DNA of 64,000 nucleotides from Campylobacteraceae bacterium (lineage in GTDB: Bacteria > Campylobacterota > Campylobacteria > Campylobacterales > Sulfurovaceae), in NCBI GenBank assembly GCA_027068975.1, contig JALXFN010000074.1:1-64000 (forward strand). Direction: 5' to 3'. Every line of letters begins with the position of its first letter. Position 1 is the first letter of the stretch. The translations under genes and the position numbers were made by a program. Under the pieces are notes generated by a model, which saw nothing but the letters and a program-made list of their open reading frames with translations, had not been told where the DNA came from and ran no database searches. Positions 22,600 through 32,116 of this stretch are shown one piece after another.

Positions 22600-24445
22600 T
22601 TCTGATTCTCTCTTTTAGTGAAGGTATGAGTTTAGCTGAGACAGAGAGTGTGTCATAACCTAGATTAATCAGAGTTTCTGTAGCAGCTCCTAGCCCTGCA
22701 AGTTCTCCACAAATACTAATGGGTTTTTTAGTTGTCTTTATAATCAACTTTAAAGCATTCATAACCATAGGTGAGAGTGCATCTGCTTGTAAAGATGCGT
22801 GTGTTCTCTCTATGGCAAAAAGGTATTGAGTGAGGTCGTTGGTTCCTATGGAGTAGAAGTCTACGAGTTGGTCAAACTCATGTATAGCAAAAATCACAGA
22901 GGGAACCTCTAGCATAATTCCAAACTCTATATTTGAGATGTCTATGTTATGTTTAATGGCAATATCAATAGCAATTTTTTTTGCCTCTATAAACTCATCG
23001 CAGTTACTTACCATAGGGAACATGACTTTCATGGTTTTGTTTTTGTCATTCACCTCTTCAACAGCTTTGAAAATAGCCAATAGTTGCTCTTCTAATAAGT
23101 TTTTTTCGAGCAATAAAAAACGGATACCTCTTATGCCTAAGAATGGATTTTGCTCTTTTTCTATGTGAGCATAAGGGAGAGGTTTGTCCCCTCCTATATC
23201 GAGTGCTCTTATGGTAAGTTCATCAAAAAGTTCAAAAATCTCTCTATATGCATTGGTCTGCTCTTTTACTGTAGGCTTCTTTTCCATAAACAAAAATTCA
23301 CTTCTTAAAAGCCCAATACCATCAGCACCTAACTCTTTAGCCTCTTTGGCTGATTGTACATCTCCAATATTTGCAAGAACTTTAATACTCTTGCCTCTTA
23401 ATGTCTCTGTTGAGTTAAAACGATTTTTATAATTTTGGGCTTTTTTCTCTTGAAATAATTTTTGTTTTTCATATGCCTTATCTATGTCAGTTTTCGTCGG
23501 TGATATAAGAATGTCTCCTGAGCTGGTATCAAGGATTGCTTTGTCTGTCTCATCTATATAGTCATCTATAATCACGGTCGGAATAGCAAATGAGCGTAAG
23601 AGTATGGAGGCATGTGAAGTGGGACTACCATGTTTTAGTACTACCCCTTGAATAGGTGAGTCTACAAGCTTAGGAACATCACTTGGAAGTAGGTTGTCTA
23701 CAAGTAAAATATAGGGAGTATCTGGAAGTTTTAATGTGCTTGTGATACCTGTATGGGTGAGTATTTGTTGGAGAATATCTTTATAGTCATCTATGCGAGA
23801 TTCAAACTTTGTTCCTTTGAGTGTTTCTATCTCTTTATCTATAGTCTCTTTTAACTCCTCTACATCTTTAAAGTCTTGTTGGAAAATATCTGAAGAGAGT
23901 AGCTCTTTATGTGCTAAATATATATCTGCTTCACTGTTTGATTTGTTTTTAGTATATAGCTCTTCAAGCTCTTTTTTTACCAACTTAATAGAGTCGTTTA
24001 TGCTAAGGGCTTTTTGAGTGTCTATATTTTCAACAGTTTTACAGTAAACCAAAGGAGCAATGGCTATGCCTGGTACAATACTAATTCCATTAAGAGTAGG
24101 ACTTTCATAACTTTCATCTATTTGAGTTAAAGTTTCAATCTCTTTATCATTCTCCATAAGTTCTTTAAAAAAAGATGTGAGGTGCCTACTCGCCTCCTCT
24201 GCATCTTCACCTACACACTTCAAAGTAAAGCTTTCACCTTTCGTTAAAGAGAGAGAGATGATTTTAGGAACCTGTGTTGCCGCAACCTCTTGTTCGTAAG
24301 AGATGATAGTAATGGTAGAGTTAAATTTTTTTGCTTCATTGGCAAACTTCGCAATGGGTCTTAAGTGAAAACCATTAGCTGAGCTAATGGTTAGGGTAGA
24401 CTTTATAGTTTTTTGTTTTTTAAATATACTTTTTAGAAAATTCAT
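22592..24445 (-). CDS. HPr-Enzyme I fusion, PEP-protein phosphotransferase
   Basis: A 617-residue fusion. Residues about 14-95 are HPr with the phosphorylated His27 in NGFHLRPIAKFANEAKKF; the residue at the Ser46 position, counted from that His, is Gln58, so HPr-kinase control is not expected. From about 118 comes Enzyme I: LNGISIVPGIAIA start, catalytic His278 in KHGSPTSHASILL, the PEP site ALDIGGDKPLP and PFLGIRGIRFLL, and the C-terminal SICGELAG. It passes phosphate from PEP to an EIIA that is not in this window, then to the downstream IICB. First gene of the operon. Confidence 0.92.
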   Translation of the reverse strand: MNFLKSIFKKQKTIKSTLTISSANGFHLRPIAKFANEAKKFNSTITIISYEQEVAATQVPKIISLSLTKGESFTLKCVGEDAEEASRHLTSFFKELMENDKEIETLTQIDESYESPTLNGISIVPGIAIAPLVYCKTVENIDTQKALSINDSIKLVKKELEELYTKNKSNSEADIYLAHKELLSSDIFQQDFKDVEELKETIDKEIETLKGTKFESRIDDYKDILQQILTHTGITSTLKLPDTPYILLVDNLLPSDVPKLVDSPIQGVVLKHGSPTSHASILLRSFAIPTVIIDDYIDETDKAILDTSSGDILISPTKTDIDKAYEKQKLFQEKKAQNYKNRFNSTETLRGKSIKVLANIGDVQSAKEAKELGADGIGLLRSEFLFMEKKPTVKEQTNAYREIFELFDELTIRALDIGGDKPLPYAHIEKEQNPFLGIRGIRFLLLEKNLLEEQLLAIFKAVEEVNDKNKTMKVMFPMVSNCDEFIEAKKIAIDIAIKHNIDISNIEFGIMLEVPSVIFAIHEFDQLVDFYSIGTNDLTQYLFAIERTHASLQADALSPMVMNALKLIIKTTKKPISICGELAGLGAATETLINLGYDTLSVSAKLIPSLKERIRNV

Positions 24446-24459
24446 AATTTTTCCCTGAA

Positions 24460-24516
24460 AGCACTTTTCTATTTATTCTGGAGAAGTGCTATTTTGTTTT
24501 TTGCATTATCTTAGCA
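24460..24516 (-). promoter_or_regulatory. Promoter and leader hairpin of the PTS operon
   Basis: On the minus strand TGCTAAGAT gives an extended -10 box (24516-24508). Downstream in the leader AGCACTT and AAGTGCT (24490-24484 with 24466-24460) form a 7-bp stem ending about 15 nt before the ptsI-like start and right next to the AGGGA ribosome site. It could modulate translation or bind a regulator; no T-run follows. Confidence 0.4.
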
Positions 24517-24541
24517 TAAATTTTTTTGGAGTAAAACCTTT

Positions 24542-25399
24542 TTAAAACCTTTTTGTATAAGCATGACAATAAGGGGTAGAATTTCTCAACTTGTAATAGT
24601 TTTGATGCTCCTCTTCGGCTTTATAGAAGGTATGTTCATTGGCATCTTTTATCATGGTGGCGATGTTCATGCCTTTGTCCTCTAGTTGGTTGATGAGTAT
24701 TTGCACTGTGTCTTCCTCTTCTACATCGTTAGTAAATACAGCTGAGAGATACTGAGGACCAATGTCTGGACCTTGACCATTCATTTGCTCTGGGTCATGG
24801 GTCTCAAAAAAGAGTTTACAGAGTTGTTCATAGCTTACTTCACTTGGGTCGTAGGTGACCTCTACGGTTTCTAAGTGACCTGTATCTTTGCCACATACTT
24901 CGTAGTAGGTTGGGTCAACAGTGTGTCCACCCATATATCCTGAATCTACATTGATAACACCAGGGGCTTGTTGGAACCAGTACTCTGTACCCCAAAAGCA
25001 GCCTGATGCGAAGTAGGCTTTTTTGTATTTTGAGTTGTTTTTGTGGGAGTCAAATGAGAGAGAAACAGAATTAACACAGTGGCGTGTGTTTTTTGGAGTC
25101 ATCTGTTCACCTCTAAAAACATGACCTAAGTGACCACCACAAGTAGCACAGACTATCTCTACTCTTCTTCCATCGGCATCGGGTATCTCTTTTACTGCAC
25201 CTTCTATGCTATCGTCAAAACTTGGCCATCCTGAACCAGAGTCAAACTTATCAGTAGAGTTAAAAAGAGGGGTATTACATTTACGGCATTTATAGATACC
25301 AGCTTCATAAAAACCATCATATTTTCCAGAAAAAGGCATCTCTGTACCTTTATTCTCTATTACTCTTATCTCTTCACTATTTAAATCATTATATTTCAT
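24542..25399 (-). CDS. msrBA: Peptide methionine sulfoxide reductase MsrB-MsrA fusion
   Basis: A 285-residue bifunctional repair enzyme, MsrB first. MsrB (about 1-120): zinc pairs C38xxC41 and C84xxC87, SGSGWPSF, and catalytic C108 in NTRHCVNSVSL. MsrA (about 125-285): KAYFASGCFWGTEYWF with nucleophile C134, VDSGYMGGHTVDPTYYEVCGKDTGHLETVEVTYDP, and HPPEQ-like FFETHDPEQMNGQGPDIGPQY. Together they reduce both diastereomers of methionine sulfoxide. No signal peptide, so cytosolic. Transcribed alone, 96 bp upstream of the PTS operon start. Confidence 0.95.
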   Translation of the reverse strand: MKYNDLNSEEIRVIENKGTEMPFSGKYDGFYEAGIYKCRKCNTPLFNSTDKFDSGSGWPSFDDSIEGAVKEIPDADGRRVEIVCATCGGHLGHVFRGEQMTPKNTRHCVNSVSLSFDSHKNNSKYKKAYFASGCFWGTEYWFQQAPGVINVDSGYMGGHTVDPTYYEVCGKDTGHLETVEVTYDPSEVSYEQLCKLFFETHDPEQMNGQGPDIGPQYLSAVFTNDVEEEDTVQILINQLEDKGMNIATMIKDANEHTFYKAEEEHQNYYKLRNSTPYCHAYTKRF

Positions 25400-25762
25400 C
25401 TATTTTCCTTTTAGGAGTAATTTACTCTTATTTTAGTGACAATATAACATCATTAGTTAAAAGTTACATGTAAAAATGAAAAGCTATGATTTAAAATTTT
25501 GATTGATTTAAAAAAATATGGCTTTGGTAACTTTTTTGAGGAGTTTTAGTACTTTACTTGAATTTTAGAGGAGGATAGTGTAGAATTTTTTTGTGATTTT
25601 AATATTTTTGATATATAACTTTTAAAAAATTAATAGACAAAGATGAAACATTTATAAACTTAAATATAGACTATAAGACTCTAAAAATAAGCGAAAAAAA
25701 TCACAAATTACAAAAAATGCACAATTATGCTATAATATGCTCGTATATAAAGGAATATAGAT
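25400..25762 (+). promoter_or_regulatory. 363-bp AT-rich intergenic region with the lpxC promoter
   Basis: The stretch holds no gene I can support. Close to lpxC a sigma-70 promoter is readable: -35 TTACAA (25708-25713), 17-bp spacer, extended -10 TGCTATAAT (box 25731-25736), then AAGGA (25750-25754) 8 bp before the ATG. The rest is A/T-rich without strong symmetry; it also contains the promoter region of msrBA on the other strand. Confidence 0.6.
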
Positions 25763-26647
25763 ATGAATCAACGAACAATTAGTAAGCCAGTTGAAGTTGT
25801 TGGAATAGGATTGCACAAAGGTGAACCTATTAAACTTCGTCTTGAACCGTTAGGTGCCAATGCTGGTATTGTTTTCTATCGTGAAGACTTACCTTTAACT
25901 ATTCCTCTTTCTCCCTCTTCTGTTATTGATACTCAAATGGCTACAGTTATAGGTTCTGATAAAGGCTATATCTCTACTATAGAGCATTTTCTCTCGGCTG
26001 TTTATGCGTATGGAATTGATAATATGCGTGTTATCGTTAATGGAAATGAGATGCCAATTATGGATGGAAGTGCATCTTCGTTTTGTTTGCTTTTAGATGA
26101 GGCAGGAGTAGAGGAGCAAGAAGTTGCAAAAGAGGTTATTCGAGTTAAGAAAAGAGTTGAAGTTCGTGATGGTGATAAGTTTGTACGACTTGAACCAAGC
26201 AATGAAGTAAGCTTTGACTTTGAGATAGACTTTGAACATCCAGTGATTGGTCGCCAATCACAAACTTACTCCTTTGGAACCAAACCTTTTTTAGAAGAGA
26301 TTGCGAGGGCAAGAACTTTTGGATTTGCTCGTGATATTCAATATCTTCAAAGTATTAACTTAGCCTTAGGGGCAAGTTTAAACAACGCCATTGGACTTGA
26401 TGATGAAAAAATACTTAATCCTGAAGGTTTAAGATTTGACAATGAGTTTGCTCGTCACAAAATTTTAGATGCCATGGGTGATATGATGGTGACAGGGCAT
26501 AATATTTTAGGAGCCTATAGCTCTTTTGCAGGAAGTCATAAGCTTAACCATGAATTAACGGTTAAACTTTTAGCTGACAAAGCCAACTATGAGATGGTTT
26601 CAGTGAATAGTGTACAAAGTAGAGAGTTTGCAAAAAGTTTCGCCTAG
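25763..26647 (+). CDS. lpxC: UDP-3-O-acyl-N-acetylglucosamine deacetylase
   Basis: A 294-residue LpxC, the committed step of lipid A synthesis. Start MNQRTISKPVEVVGIGLHKGEPI; zinc ligand His in STIEHFLSAVYAYGIDN, catalytic region EMPIMDGSASSF, ARARTFGFARDIQYLQ, and EFARHKILDAMGDM holding the second and third zinc ligands (His, Asp), then TGHNILGAYSSFAGSHKLNHEL. Length matches the Campylobacterota form. It leads a run that continues through tsaB-like, thrB, ylxR, infB, rbfA and rimP. Confidence 0.96.
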   Translation: MNQRTISKPVEVVGIGLHKGEPIKLRLEPLGANAGIVFYREDLPLTIPLSPSSVIDTQMATVIGSDKGYISTIEHFLSAVYAYGIDNMRVIVNGNEMPIMDGSASSFCLLLDEAGVEEQEVAKEVIRVKKRVEVRDGDKFVRLEPSNEVSFDFEIDFEHPVIGRQSQTYSFGTKPFLEEIARARTFGFARDIQYLQSINLALGASLNNAIGLDDEKILNPEGLRFDNEFARHKILDAMGDMMVTGHNILGAYSSFAGSHKLNHELTVKLLADKANYEMVSVNSVQSREFAKSFA

Positions 26648-27098
26648 TAAATACGAAGTTCTTATTATTGCTATAGCTTCACCTCTTCTTTTGGGCATTT
26701 ATAGAGATGGTGAGTTAGTAGAGAAAATAGAGAGCAAAGAGAAAACTTCTGAAATTCTTTTAAAAAGACTTTCAGAATTATCGAAAAAATATAACTACAG
26801 TCGTCTTATTTATACCAATGGACCAGGCTCCTATATGGCGATTAAATTGACCTATATAATGTTACGTTCATTAGAGATTTTGGAAGGTATTGCTTTTGAT
26901 GGTTGTGATGCCTTTGATTTAAATAAACAAAATCCTATAAAAGCAGTGGGTAAACTCTACTTTATCAAAGAAAATAACACTATAATAACAAAAAAATTTG
27001 ATGAGGTTGTAGAGCAACGGTTTGAATTACCTTCCATGTTGAGTGAAGTGACTATTTTAAATGATAATAAACCAATGTATATTCTACCTGCCGTGTAA
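26610..27098 (+). CDS. TsaB-like protein (tRNA t6A pathway)
   Basis: A 162-residue protein resembling the short, diverged Campylobacterota TsaB (YeaZ): VLIIAIASPLLLGIYRDGELV and SRLIYTNGPGSYMAIKLTYIMLRSLEIL, where NGPGSYMAIK matches the 'GPGSFTGlRiG' motif. TsaB scaffolds TsaD in making threonylcarbamoyladenosine at tRNA position 37. The GTG at 26610 overlaps lpxC by 38 bp; a TTG at 26628 is an alternative start that fits the family better but neither has a well-spaced ribosome site. Confidence 0.75.
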   Translation: MYKVESLQKVSPSKYEVLIIAIASPLLLGIYRDGELVEKIESKEKTSEILLKRLSELSKKYNYSRLIYTNGPGSYMAIKLTYIMLRSLEILEGIAFDGCDAFDLNKQNPIKAVGKLYFIKENNTIITKKFDEVVEQRFELPSMLSEVTILNDNKPMYILPAV

Positions 27099-27136
27099 TT
27101 ATATTTTATAATTATGACATCGACAAAGGAAGTACT

Positions 27137-28018
27137 TTGTTTGTATCTGTACCTGCTACATCAGCAAACCTTGGTCCAGGGTTTGACACTTTAGGTTTAG
27201 CGATTAATTTTCGTAATGAAATCACCATTAAACCTTCTCGATTTTTCTCTGTATCTACTCGTGGTGAGGGAGCAGAAAACCCTCACATTCGTAAAAACAT
27301 TCTTTTTATGAATATTTTTAATAAACAATATATGAAATTAAAAGGTCAAAGAGATAATTTTCGCTTTGAGTTTATTAATCGTATTCCTATCTCAAGGGGT
27401 TTAGGCTCTTCGTCAGCTGTGATTACAGCTGCATTGACTTCTGCTTATGTAGCAGCAGGTGAGCGTTATAATAAAAGAAAAATACTGAACCTTGCTTTAG
27501 AGTATGAACCACATCCCGACAATATTACTCCAGCTGTGATGGGTGGATTTAATGTAGCTTGTGTGGAAGATAAAAAAGTCTACAGTAAAAAGAGAAAAAT
27601 CCCAGAGTATTTAAGAGCCGTTTTGGTAATTCCTAATAAAACCATATCTACAGCTAAATCACGAAATGTTTTACCTGATTTGTATAGAACTGAAGAGCTG
27701 GTCTATTCTCTCTCTCGTGCTTCATTTATGACCTCTTTATTTATGACAGAGTCATGGGATTTATTGAGAATAGCTTCTAAAGATAAGCTTCATCAAACAA
27801 GAAGAATGAAGCAGATGCCTGATCTGTTTGAAGTGCAAAAAACTGCATTGTCAAATGGTGCATTAATGAGTACGCTTTCGGGTTCAGGTTCAACATTTTT
27901 TACCCTCTGTTATGCTGATGATGCAACCAAGATACATCAAGCATTGGCAAAAAGATTTCCTAAATTTAGAGTATTTACCAAAACTCTTGATAATTACGGT
28001 GTTACTTCAAAGAGTTAA
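27137..28018 (+). CDS. thrB: Homoserine kinase
   Basis: A 293-residue GHMP kinase. The opening FVSVPATSANLGPGFDTLGLAI is diagnostic, the ATP loop is NRIPISRGLGSSSAVI, and the third motif is STLSGSGSTFFTL. It makes O-phosphohomoserine for threonine synthesis. The start is TTG at 27137: AAAGGA (27125-27130) lies 6 bp before it and no ATG is available at the family's start position. Confidence 0.95.
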   Translation: MFVSVPATSANLGPGFDTLGLAINFRNEITIKPSRFFSVSTRGEGAENPHIRKNILFMNIFNKQYMKLKGQRDNFRFEFINRIPISRGLGSSSAVITAALTSAYVAAGERYNKRKILNLALEYEPHPDNITPAVMGGFNVACVEDKKVYSKKRKIPEYLRAVLVIPNKTISTAKSRNVLPDLYRTEELVYSLSRASFMTSLFMTESWDLLRIASKDKLHQTRRMKQMPDLFEVQKTALSNGALMSTLSGSGSTFFTLCYADDATKIHQALAKRFPKFRVFTKTLDNYGVTSKS

Positions 28019-28039
28019 TAACAAAAGTTGGGTATAATT

Positions 28040-28291
28040 ATGCGAAAAAATGAACCAGTACGCATGTGTATAACATGTAGAGAACGAGAGCTTCAACGAA
28101 AATTACTTCGCCTACAAGAGAAAAACAGTAACATTTTTCCTTATTCTGGACAGGGTAGAAGTTTTTATATTTGTAATAGTTGCCGTGAAAACGAAAAAAA
28201 GATTAAAGGTTTAATGAAACGTTTTCGACTCACAAGTGAAGATAGTGAACAGTTTGTTAAGTATTTAAAGGAGTTAGATAAGAATGGATAG
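28040..28291 (+). CDS. ylxR: YlxR/DUF448 family RNA-binding protein
   Basis: An 83-residue basic protein with [24 protein letters not shown] (the 'R.C..C......LiR' signature) and [26 protein letters not shown]. YlxR is encoded before infB in many bacteria and has been linked to RNA binding and, in some, RNase P. The ATG at 28040 is chosen because the family starts MRKNEPxR; the TTG at 28028 would add four residues. It overlaps infB by 8 bp. Confidence 0.9.
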   Translation: MRKNEPVRMCITCRERELQRKLLRLQEKNSNIFPYSGQGRSFYICNSCRENEKKIKGLMKRFRLTSEDSEQFVKYLKELDKNG

Positions 28292-31076
28292 AGTTAAAAT
28301 CCAAGAGATTGCAGATGAGGCAGGTGCATCAAATGCAGTACTTATTGAGAAAGCTAAAGAGTTAGGTTACGATGTTAAAGCAGCAAACAGTACAGTGACT
28401 GTTGATGAAGCTGGTGTATTGGTTGACTATGTAATAAATGGTATTAAGCCCAAATCAGCTCAGAAGCCTAAAATGAAAGTTGTTAAAAAAGCTACAGTTG
28501 TTAAAAATAGTGAAGTAGAAGAGATAAAAGAGACTTCTGTTGAGGAAGTTAAAACTGAAGAGAAAAAAGAGATAGAAGAGAAGCCAGTTGCTAAGAAAAA
28601 AGCAGTTAAAAAATCTTCTACCAGCAGAGGTTCTATTACAACTACTCCTAAAAAGAAGAAGATAGAGCTTGTGGAAGTTGTGAAGGAAGAAGAGCCAAAA
28701 GTGGAAACTTCTATTAAAACAACAGTAACAGAAATGGAACCAACAGAAAAAGTATCAATAGAATCTACTGTTGAAGAAGAGGCAGAAGAGTTAAAATCTG
28801 ATGGAGCTGTTAGTGAAAAAATAGAACCTGCAAAAGAGAAACCTAAAATGAAGCGTAAGCGTATAGGTATTACCGTAGTAAAAAAAGCAGATAGAGATAA
28901 ACCAAAAATTAGAATAGTTGAAGAGCGTGGTCCAAAAGAGGTTAAGACTAAAAAGAAAACACCAGGTATGCCAACACCTCCTTCTAAAAAGAAGATTAAA
29001 AAAGTTGCTATAGCAAAAGAGTCTGGTGAGAAGCTTGACTTTATGTCAAACTCTAATTTTGGTAGTTACAGCCGTAATCAAGTTACAGAACTTGAAGAAG
29101 AGCCAGAAGTGCTTATGCTTGACTTTTCTGATAAAAATATTTATGAAGATATGATGCGTCAAGAGGCTAAACGTAAAGAGGAAGCTAAAAAAAGAGCTGC
29201 GGCTGGTATACAGCAACAGGGTCGTGGACGTAGTGGACAGGGTGGTCGTCGTAGACCATCTGGACTTAGACGTGGTGGGAAACGTAAAAAATATGTTAAA
29301 GAAGAGTCTGTAGGTAATATTACCTCAGTAGAGATTCCTGAAAATGTAAGAGTTTATGAGTTTGCTGAAAAGGTTGGTCGCTCAACTGGTGAGGTTATTA
29401 AAGTTCTATTTAATTTAGGAACTATGTTTACACAAAATGACTTCTTAGACAAAGACTCTATTGAGATTCTTGCAGAAGAGTTTGGGGTAGAGGTACATAC
29501 TATTGACCCACTTGATGCACTCGATTATGTAAAAGTTTACGATGCACAAGAGGATGAAAATCCAAGTGAGAGACCTCCTGTTATTACCATTATGGGTCAC
29601 GTTGACCATGGTAAGACATCGCTCCTTGACAAAATTCGTCAAACAAAAGTAGCTGACAAAGAGGCAGGTGGAATTACACAACATGTTGGTGCTTATCAAG
29701 TTGAAAAAAGTGGTAAAAAGATTTCATTTATAGATACTCCAGGTCACGCAGCCTTTACAGAGATGCGTTCACGTGGAGCTCAGGCGACGGATATTGTTAT
29801 TATTGTTGTTGCCGCAGATGATGGGGTAAAACAGCAGACAAAAGAGGCTATCTCTCATGCTAAAGCAGCAGGTGTTCCTATTGTCGTTGCTATCAACAAA
29901 ATGGATAAAGAGGCAGCAAACCCAGAGTTGGTAAAAGGACAGTTAGCAGAGCTTGAAATTACTCCTGTTGAGTGGGGTGGAGAGCATGAATTTGTTCCTG
30001 TCTCTGCACACACAGGTGAAGGGATTGATGAACTCCTTGAGACACTACTTCTTACTGCAGAAGTACTTGAACTTCAAGCAGACCCAAATAGAAATGCAAA
30101 AGCAGTTGTTGTGGAAGCCTCTTTAGAGAAAGGTTTTGGTGCTACGGCAAATATTATTGTTCAAAATGGTACACTTAAAGTTGGTGACCCATTTGTTCTT
30201 GGAACCACATTTGGTAAGGTTAAAACACTTATTTTGGATGATGGAACACGAACCAAAGCTATTGGACCGAGTACCCCCGCAGCTGTTGTTGGTCTTTCAG
30301 ATGTACCTATGGCAGGTGATGTACTAGTGGTTATGGACTCTGAAAAAGAGGCAAGAGAGTTAGCAGATAAAAGGGCAGAGTATGCTAGAACAGTAGAGCT
30401 TTCTAAGAGTACAAAAGTTACTATTGATGACCTATCTGCGATTATTGCAGAGGGCAACTTAAAAGCACTCCCAGTTATTATTAAAGCTGATGTTCAAGGT
30501 TCTCTTGAAGCGATTAAAGGAACATTGTCTGACCTTAAAAATGAAGAGGTTAAAGTCAACATCATCCACGAAGGTGTGGGTGGGGTTACCGAGTCTGATG
30601 TTCAACTAGCAGATGCTTCTGAACACTCTATTATTTTAGGATTTAATGTTAGACCAACAGGGAGTGTTAAGAAAAAAGCAAAAGAATTAGGTGTTGAGAT
30701 TAAAACCTACTCAATTATCTATGAACTCCTTGATGACGTTAAAGCACTTCTTAGTGGTATGATGAGTCCAACTATCTCAGAAGAGGTTACAGGTCAAGCT
30801 GAAGTTCGTGAGACATTTACTGTGGCTAAAGTTGGAACTATTGCAGGTTGTAAAGTATCTGATGGAACAATCGTTCGTAATGCAGGTGCTAGACTTATTC
30901 GTGATGGTGTTGTTATCTATACCACAACAATCTCATCTCTTAAACGCTTTAACGATGATGTTAAAGAGGTTAAAAATGGATTTGAGTGTGGTATCATGCT
31001 TAACAACTATAACGACATTAAAGAGGGCGATGTAATCGAAACCTTCAAAGTGGTAGAAGAGCAGGTTTCTCTTTAA
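28284..31076 (+). CDS. infB: Translation initiation factor IF-2
   Basis: A 930-residue IF-2. N-terminal IF2_N ([26 protein letters not shown]), a long Lys/Glu-rich variable linker (about 60-290) with a Gly/Arg patch [19 protein letters not shown], a second IF2_N-like segment ([21 protein letters not shown]), then the G domain: [18 protein letters not shown] (G1), [11 protein letters not shown] (G2), [11 protein letters not shown] (G3), NKMDK (G4), and the C-terminal fMet-tRNA-binding domains. It brings initiator tRNA to the 30S subunit. The linker is low-complexity and likely disordered. Confidence 0.97.
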   Translation: MDRVKIQEIADEAGASNAVLIEKAKELGYDVKAANSTVTVDEAGVLVDYVINGIKPKSAQKPKMKVVKKATVVKNSEVEEIKETSVEEVKTEEKKEIEEKPVAKKKAVKKSSTSRGSITTTPKKKKIELVEVVKEEEPKVETSIKTTVTEMEPTEKVSIESTVEEEAEELKSDGAVSEKIEPAKEKPKMKRKRIGITVVKKADRDKPKIRIVEERGPKEVKTKKKTPGMPTPPSKKKIKKVAIAKESGEKLDFMSNSNFGSYSRNQVTELEEEPEVLMLDFSDKNIYEDMMRQEAKRKEEAKKRAAAGIQQQGRGRSGQGGRRRPSGLRRGGKRKKYVKEESVGNITSVEIPENVRVYEFAEKVGRSTGEVIKVLFNLGTMFTQNDFLDKDSIEILAEEFGVEVHTIDPLDALDYVKVYDAQEDENPSERPPVITIMGHVDHGKTSLLDKIRQTKVADKEAGGITQHVGAYQVEKSGKKISFIDTPGHAAFTEMRSRGAQATDIVIIVVAADDGVKQQTKEAISHAKAAGVPIVVAINKMDKEAANPELVKGQLAELEITPVEWGGEHEFVPVSAHTGEGIDELLETLLLTAEVLELQADPNRNAKAVVVEASLEKGFGATANIIVQNGTLKVGDPFVLGTTFGKVKTLILDDGTRTKAIGPSTPAAVVGLSDVPMAGDVLVVMDSEKEARELADKRAEYARTVELSKSTKVTIDDLSAIIAEGNLKALPVIIKADVQGSLEAIKGTLSDLKNEEVKVNIIHEGVGGVTESDVQLADASEHSIILGFNVRPTGSVKKKAKELGVEIKTYSIIYELLDDVKALLSGMMSPTISEEVTGQAEVRETFTVAKVGTIAGCKVSDGTIVRNAGARLIRDGVVIYTTTISSLKRFNDDVKEVKNGFECGIMLNNYNDIKEGDVIETFKVVEEQVSL

Positions 31077-31103
31077 TAAATAATTAATAGTGAATAGTAA
31101 ATA

Positions 31104-31481
31104 ATGAGAGAAGAAGAGATAAAAAGAAAGAGAACAGAGTCACGTTTAGTAGAGCTAATTCCTGAAGCACTTTCAACCATGAATGACAACCGTATCAATG
31201 GTCTCTCCGTAACAGAAGTAGTCTGTTCAAGAGGTCGTTACGATGCAAAAGTTTACCTAGACAAATCTTACTTAGATGAAAAAGAGCAACATGAAGCATT
31301 AAAGCAATTACGTGTTGTTTCGGGCTATTTGTCTACATATATTAGAGAGAGTGAGGGGTGGTATAAAGCTCCAAAGTTTACCTTTGAGTTTGATAATCAA
31401 CTTGAAGAAATCTCAAAGATAGAAGCTCTTTTTAAAGAGATAGGAGAAAGAAACAAAAAGGATGAATCAAATGAGTCTTAA
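31104..31481 (+). CDS. rbfA: Ribosome-binding factor A
   Basis: A 125-residue KH-fold-like 30S maturation factor: RKRTESRLVELIPEALSTMNDNRINGLSVTEVVCSRGRYDAKVYLD, then VVSGYLSTYIRESEGWYKAPKFTFEFDNQLEEISKIEALF, matching RbfA's 'lr..la..l..r..PeL.F..D.s.e....i..ll'. Placed between infB and rimP as in many bacteria, which confirms the assignment. Confidence 0.93.
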   Translation: MREEEIKRKRTESRLVELIPEALSTMNDNRINGLSVTEVVCSRGRYDAKVYLDKSYLDEKEQHEALKQLRVVSGYLSTYIRESEGWYKAPKFTFEFDNQLEEISKIEALFKEIGERNKKDESNES

Positions 31482-31905
31482 CGAGCAGATAGAGAAGATT
31501 GTTAAAGCCAATGGTGCGGACTTTTATGGAACAGAGACAGCTCAAGAGGATGGAAATACTATCTTTAGAGTTTATATTACAAAAGAAGAGGGTGTAACCC
31601 TCGACCTCTGTGCTGATATCTCCCATGAGCTTTCTGTTTTTTTTGATGTTAATCCTCCAATGCACGGAGCATATTTTCTTGAAGTAAGCTCCCCAGGGAT
31701 TGAGCGTAAACTAGAAGAACCAAGACATTTTATATCTGCAGTAGGTGAACGTGTAAAGTTCAAAGTTCATGGTGGAGATAAAGAGAGAGGTGAGATTACT
31801 TCTGCTGATGAGCGTGGTTTTACCATTGCTAAAAAGGGTGAAGATGTACGATTTGAGTACAACAATATCTCTAAAGCCAAGACCTATTTTGAGTGGAATA
31901 AGTAG
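31471..31905 (+). CDS. rimP: Ribosome maturation factor RimP
   Basis: A 144-residue RimP: N-terminal domain MSLNEQIEKIVKANGADFYGTETAQEDGNTIFRVYITKEEGVTLDLCADISHELS, with PMHGAYFLEVSSPGIERKLEEPRHF, the family signature, and a C-terminal SH3-like domain (VKFKVHGGDKERGEI...). The ATG at 31471 is preferred to 31462 because AAGGA (31458-31462) is 8 bp from it and touches the earlier ATG. It overlaps rbfA by 11 bp. A diverged second copy of its last third lies at 32665-32822. Confidence 0.93.
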   Translation: MSLNEQIEKIVKANGADFYGTETAQEDGNTIFRVYITKEEGVTLDLCADISHELSVFFDVNPPMHGAYFLEVSSPGIERKLEEPRHFISAVGERVKFKVHGGDKERGEITSADERGFTIAKKGEDVRFEYNNISKAKTYFEWNK

Positions 31906-31930
31906 AATACATTTTTATTGCAATGTATTC
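31905..31930 (+). terminator. Hairpin at the rimP stop codon
   Basis: GAATACATT (31905-31913) pairs with AATGTATTC (31922-31930) around an 8-nt loop, beginning at the last base of the rimP stop. It is followed by CTGTGGG rather than T residues, so termination strength is uncertain. Confidence 0.4.
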
Positions 31931-32116
31931 CTGTGGGATAACGCACTATTAATCAAATTAGCATAAAATAAAATTTCGCCAAAATATTTTTCAAAACCAA
32001 ATTTTGGATTTTCTCTTCCTAACATAAATCATCATAAATAAAAATCTTATATAAAAGATGGCATATAAAAATTGATATAAAAAATGCTACAATATTGGAA
32101 TAAAAAAGGATATGAA

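Noticed and set aside
28284-29340. Repeat-rich start of infB as tandem-repeat DNA
   Set aside because: It is the normal Lys/Glu-rich variable linker of IF-2, with no DNA-level period.
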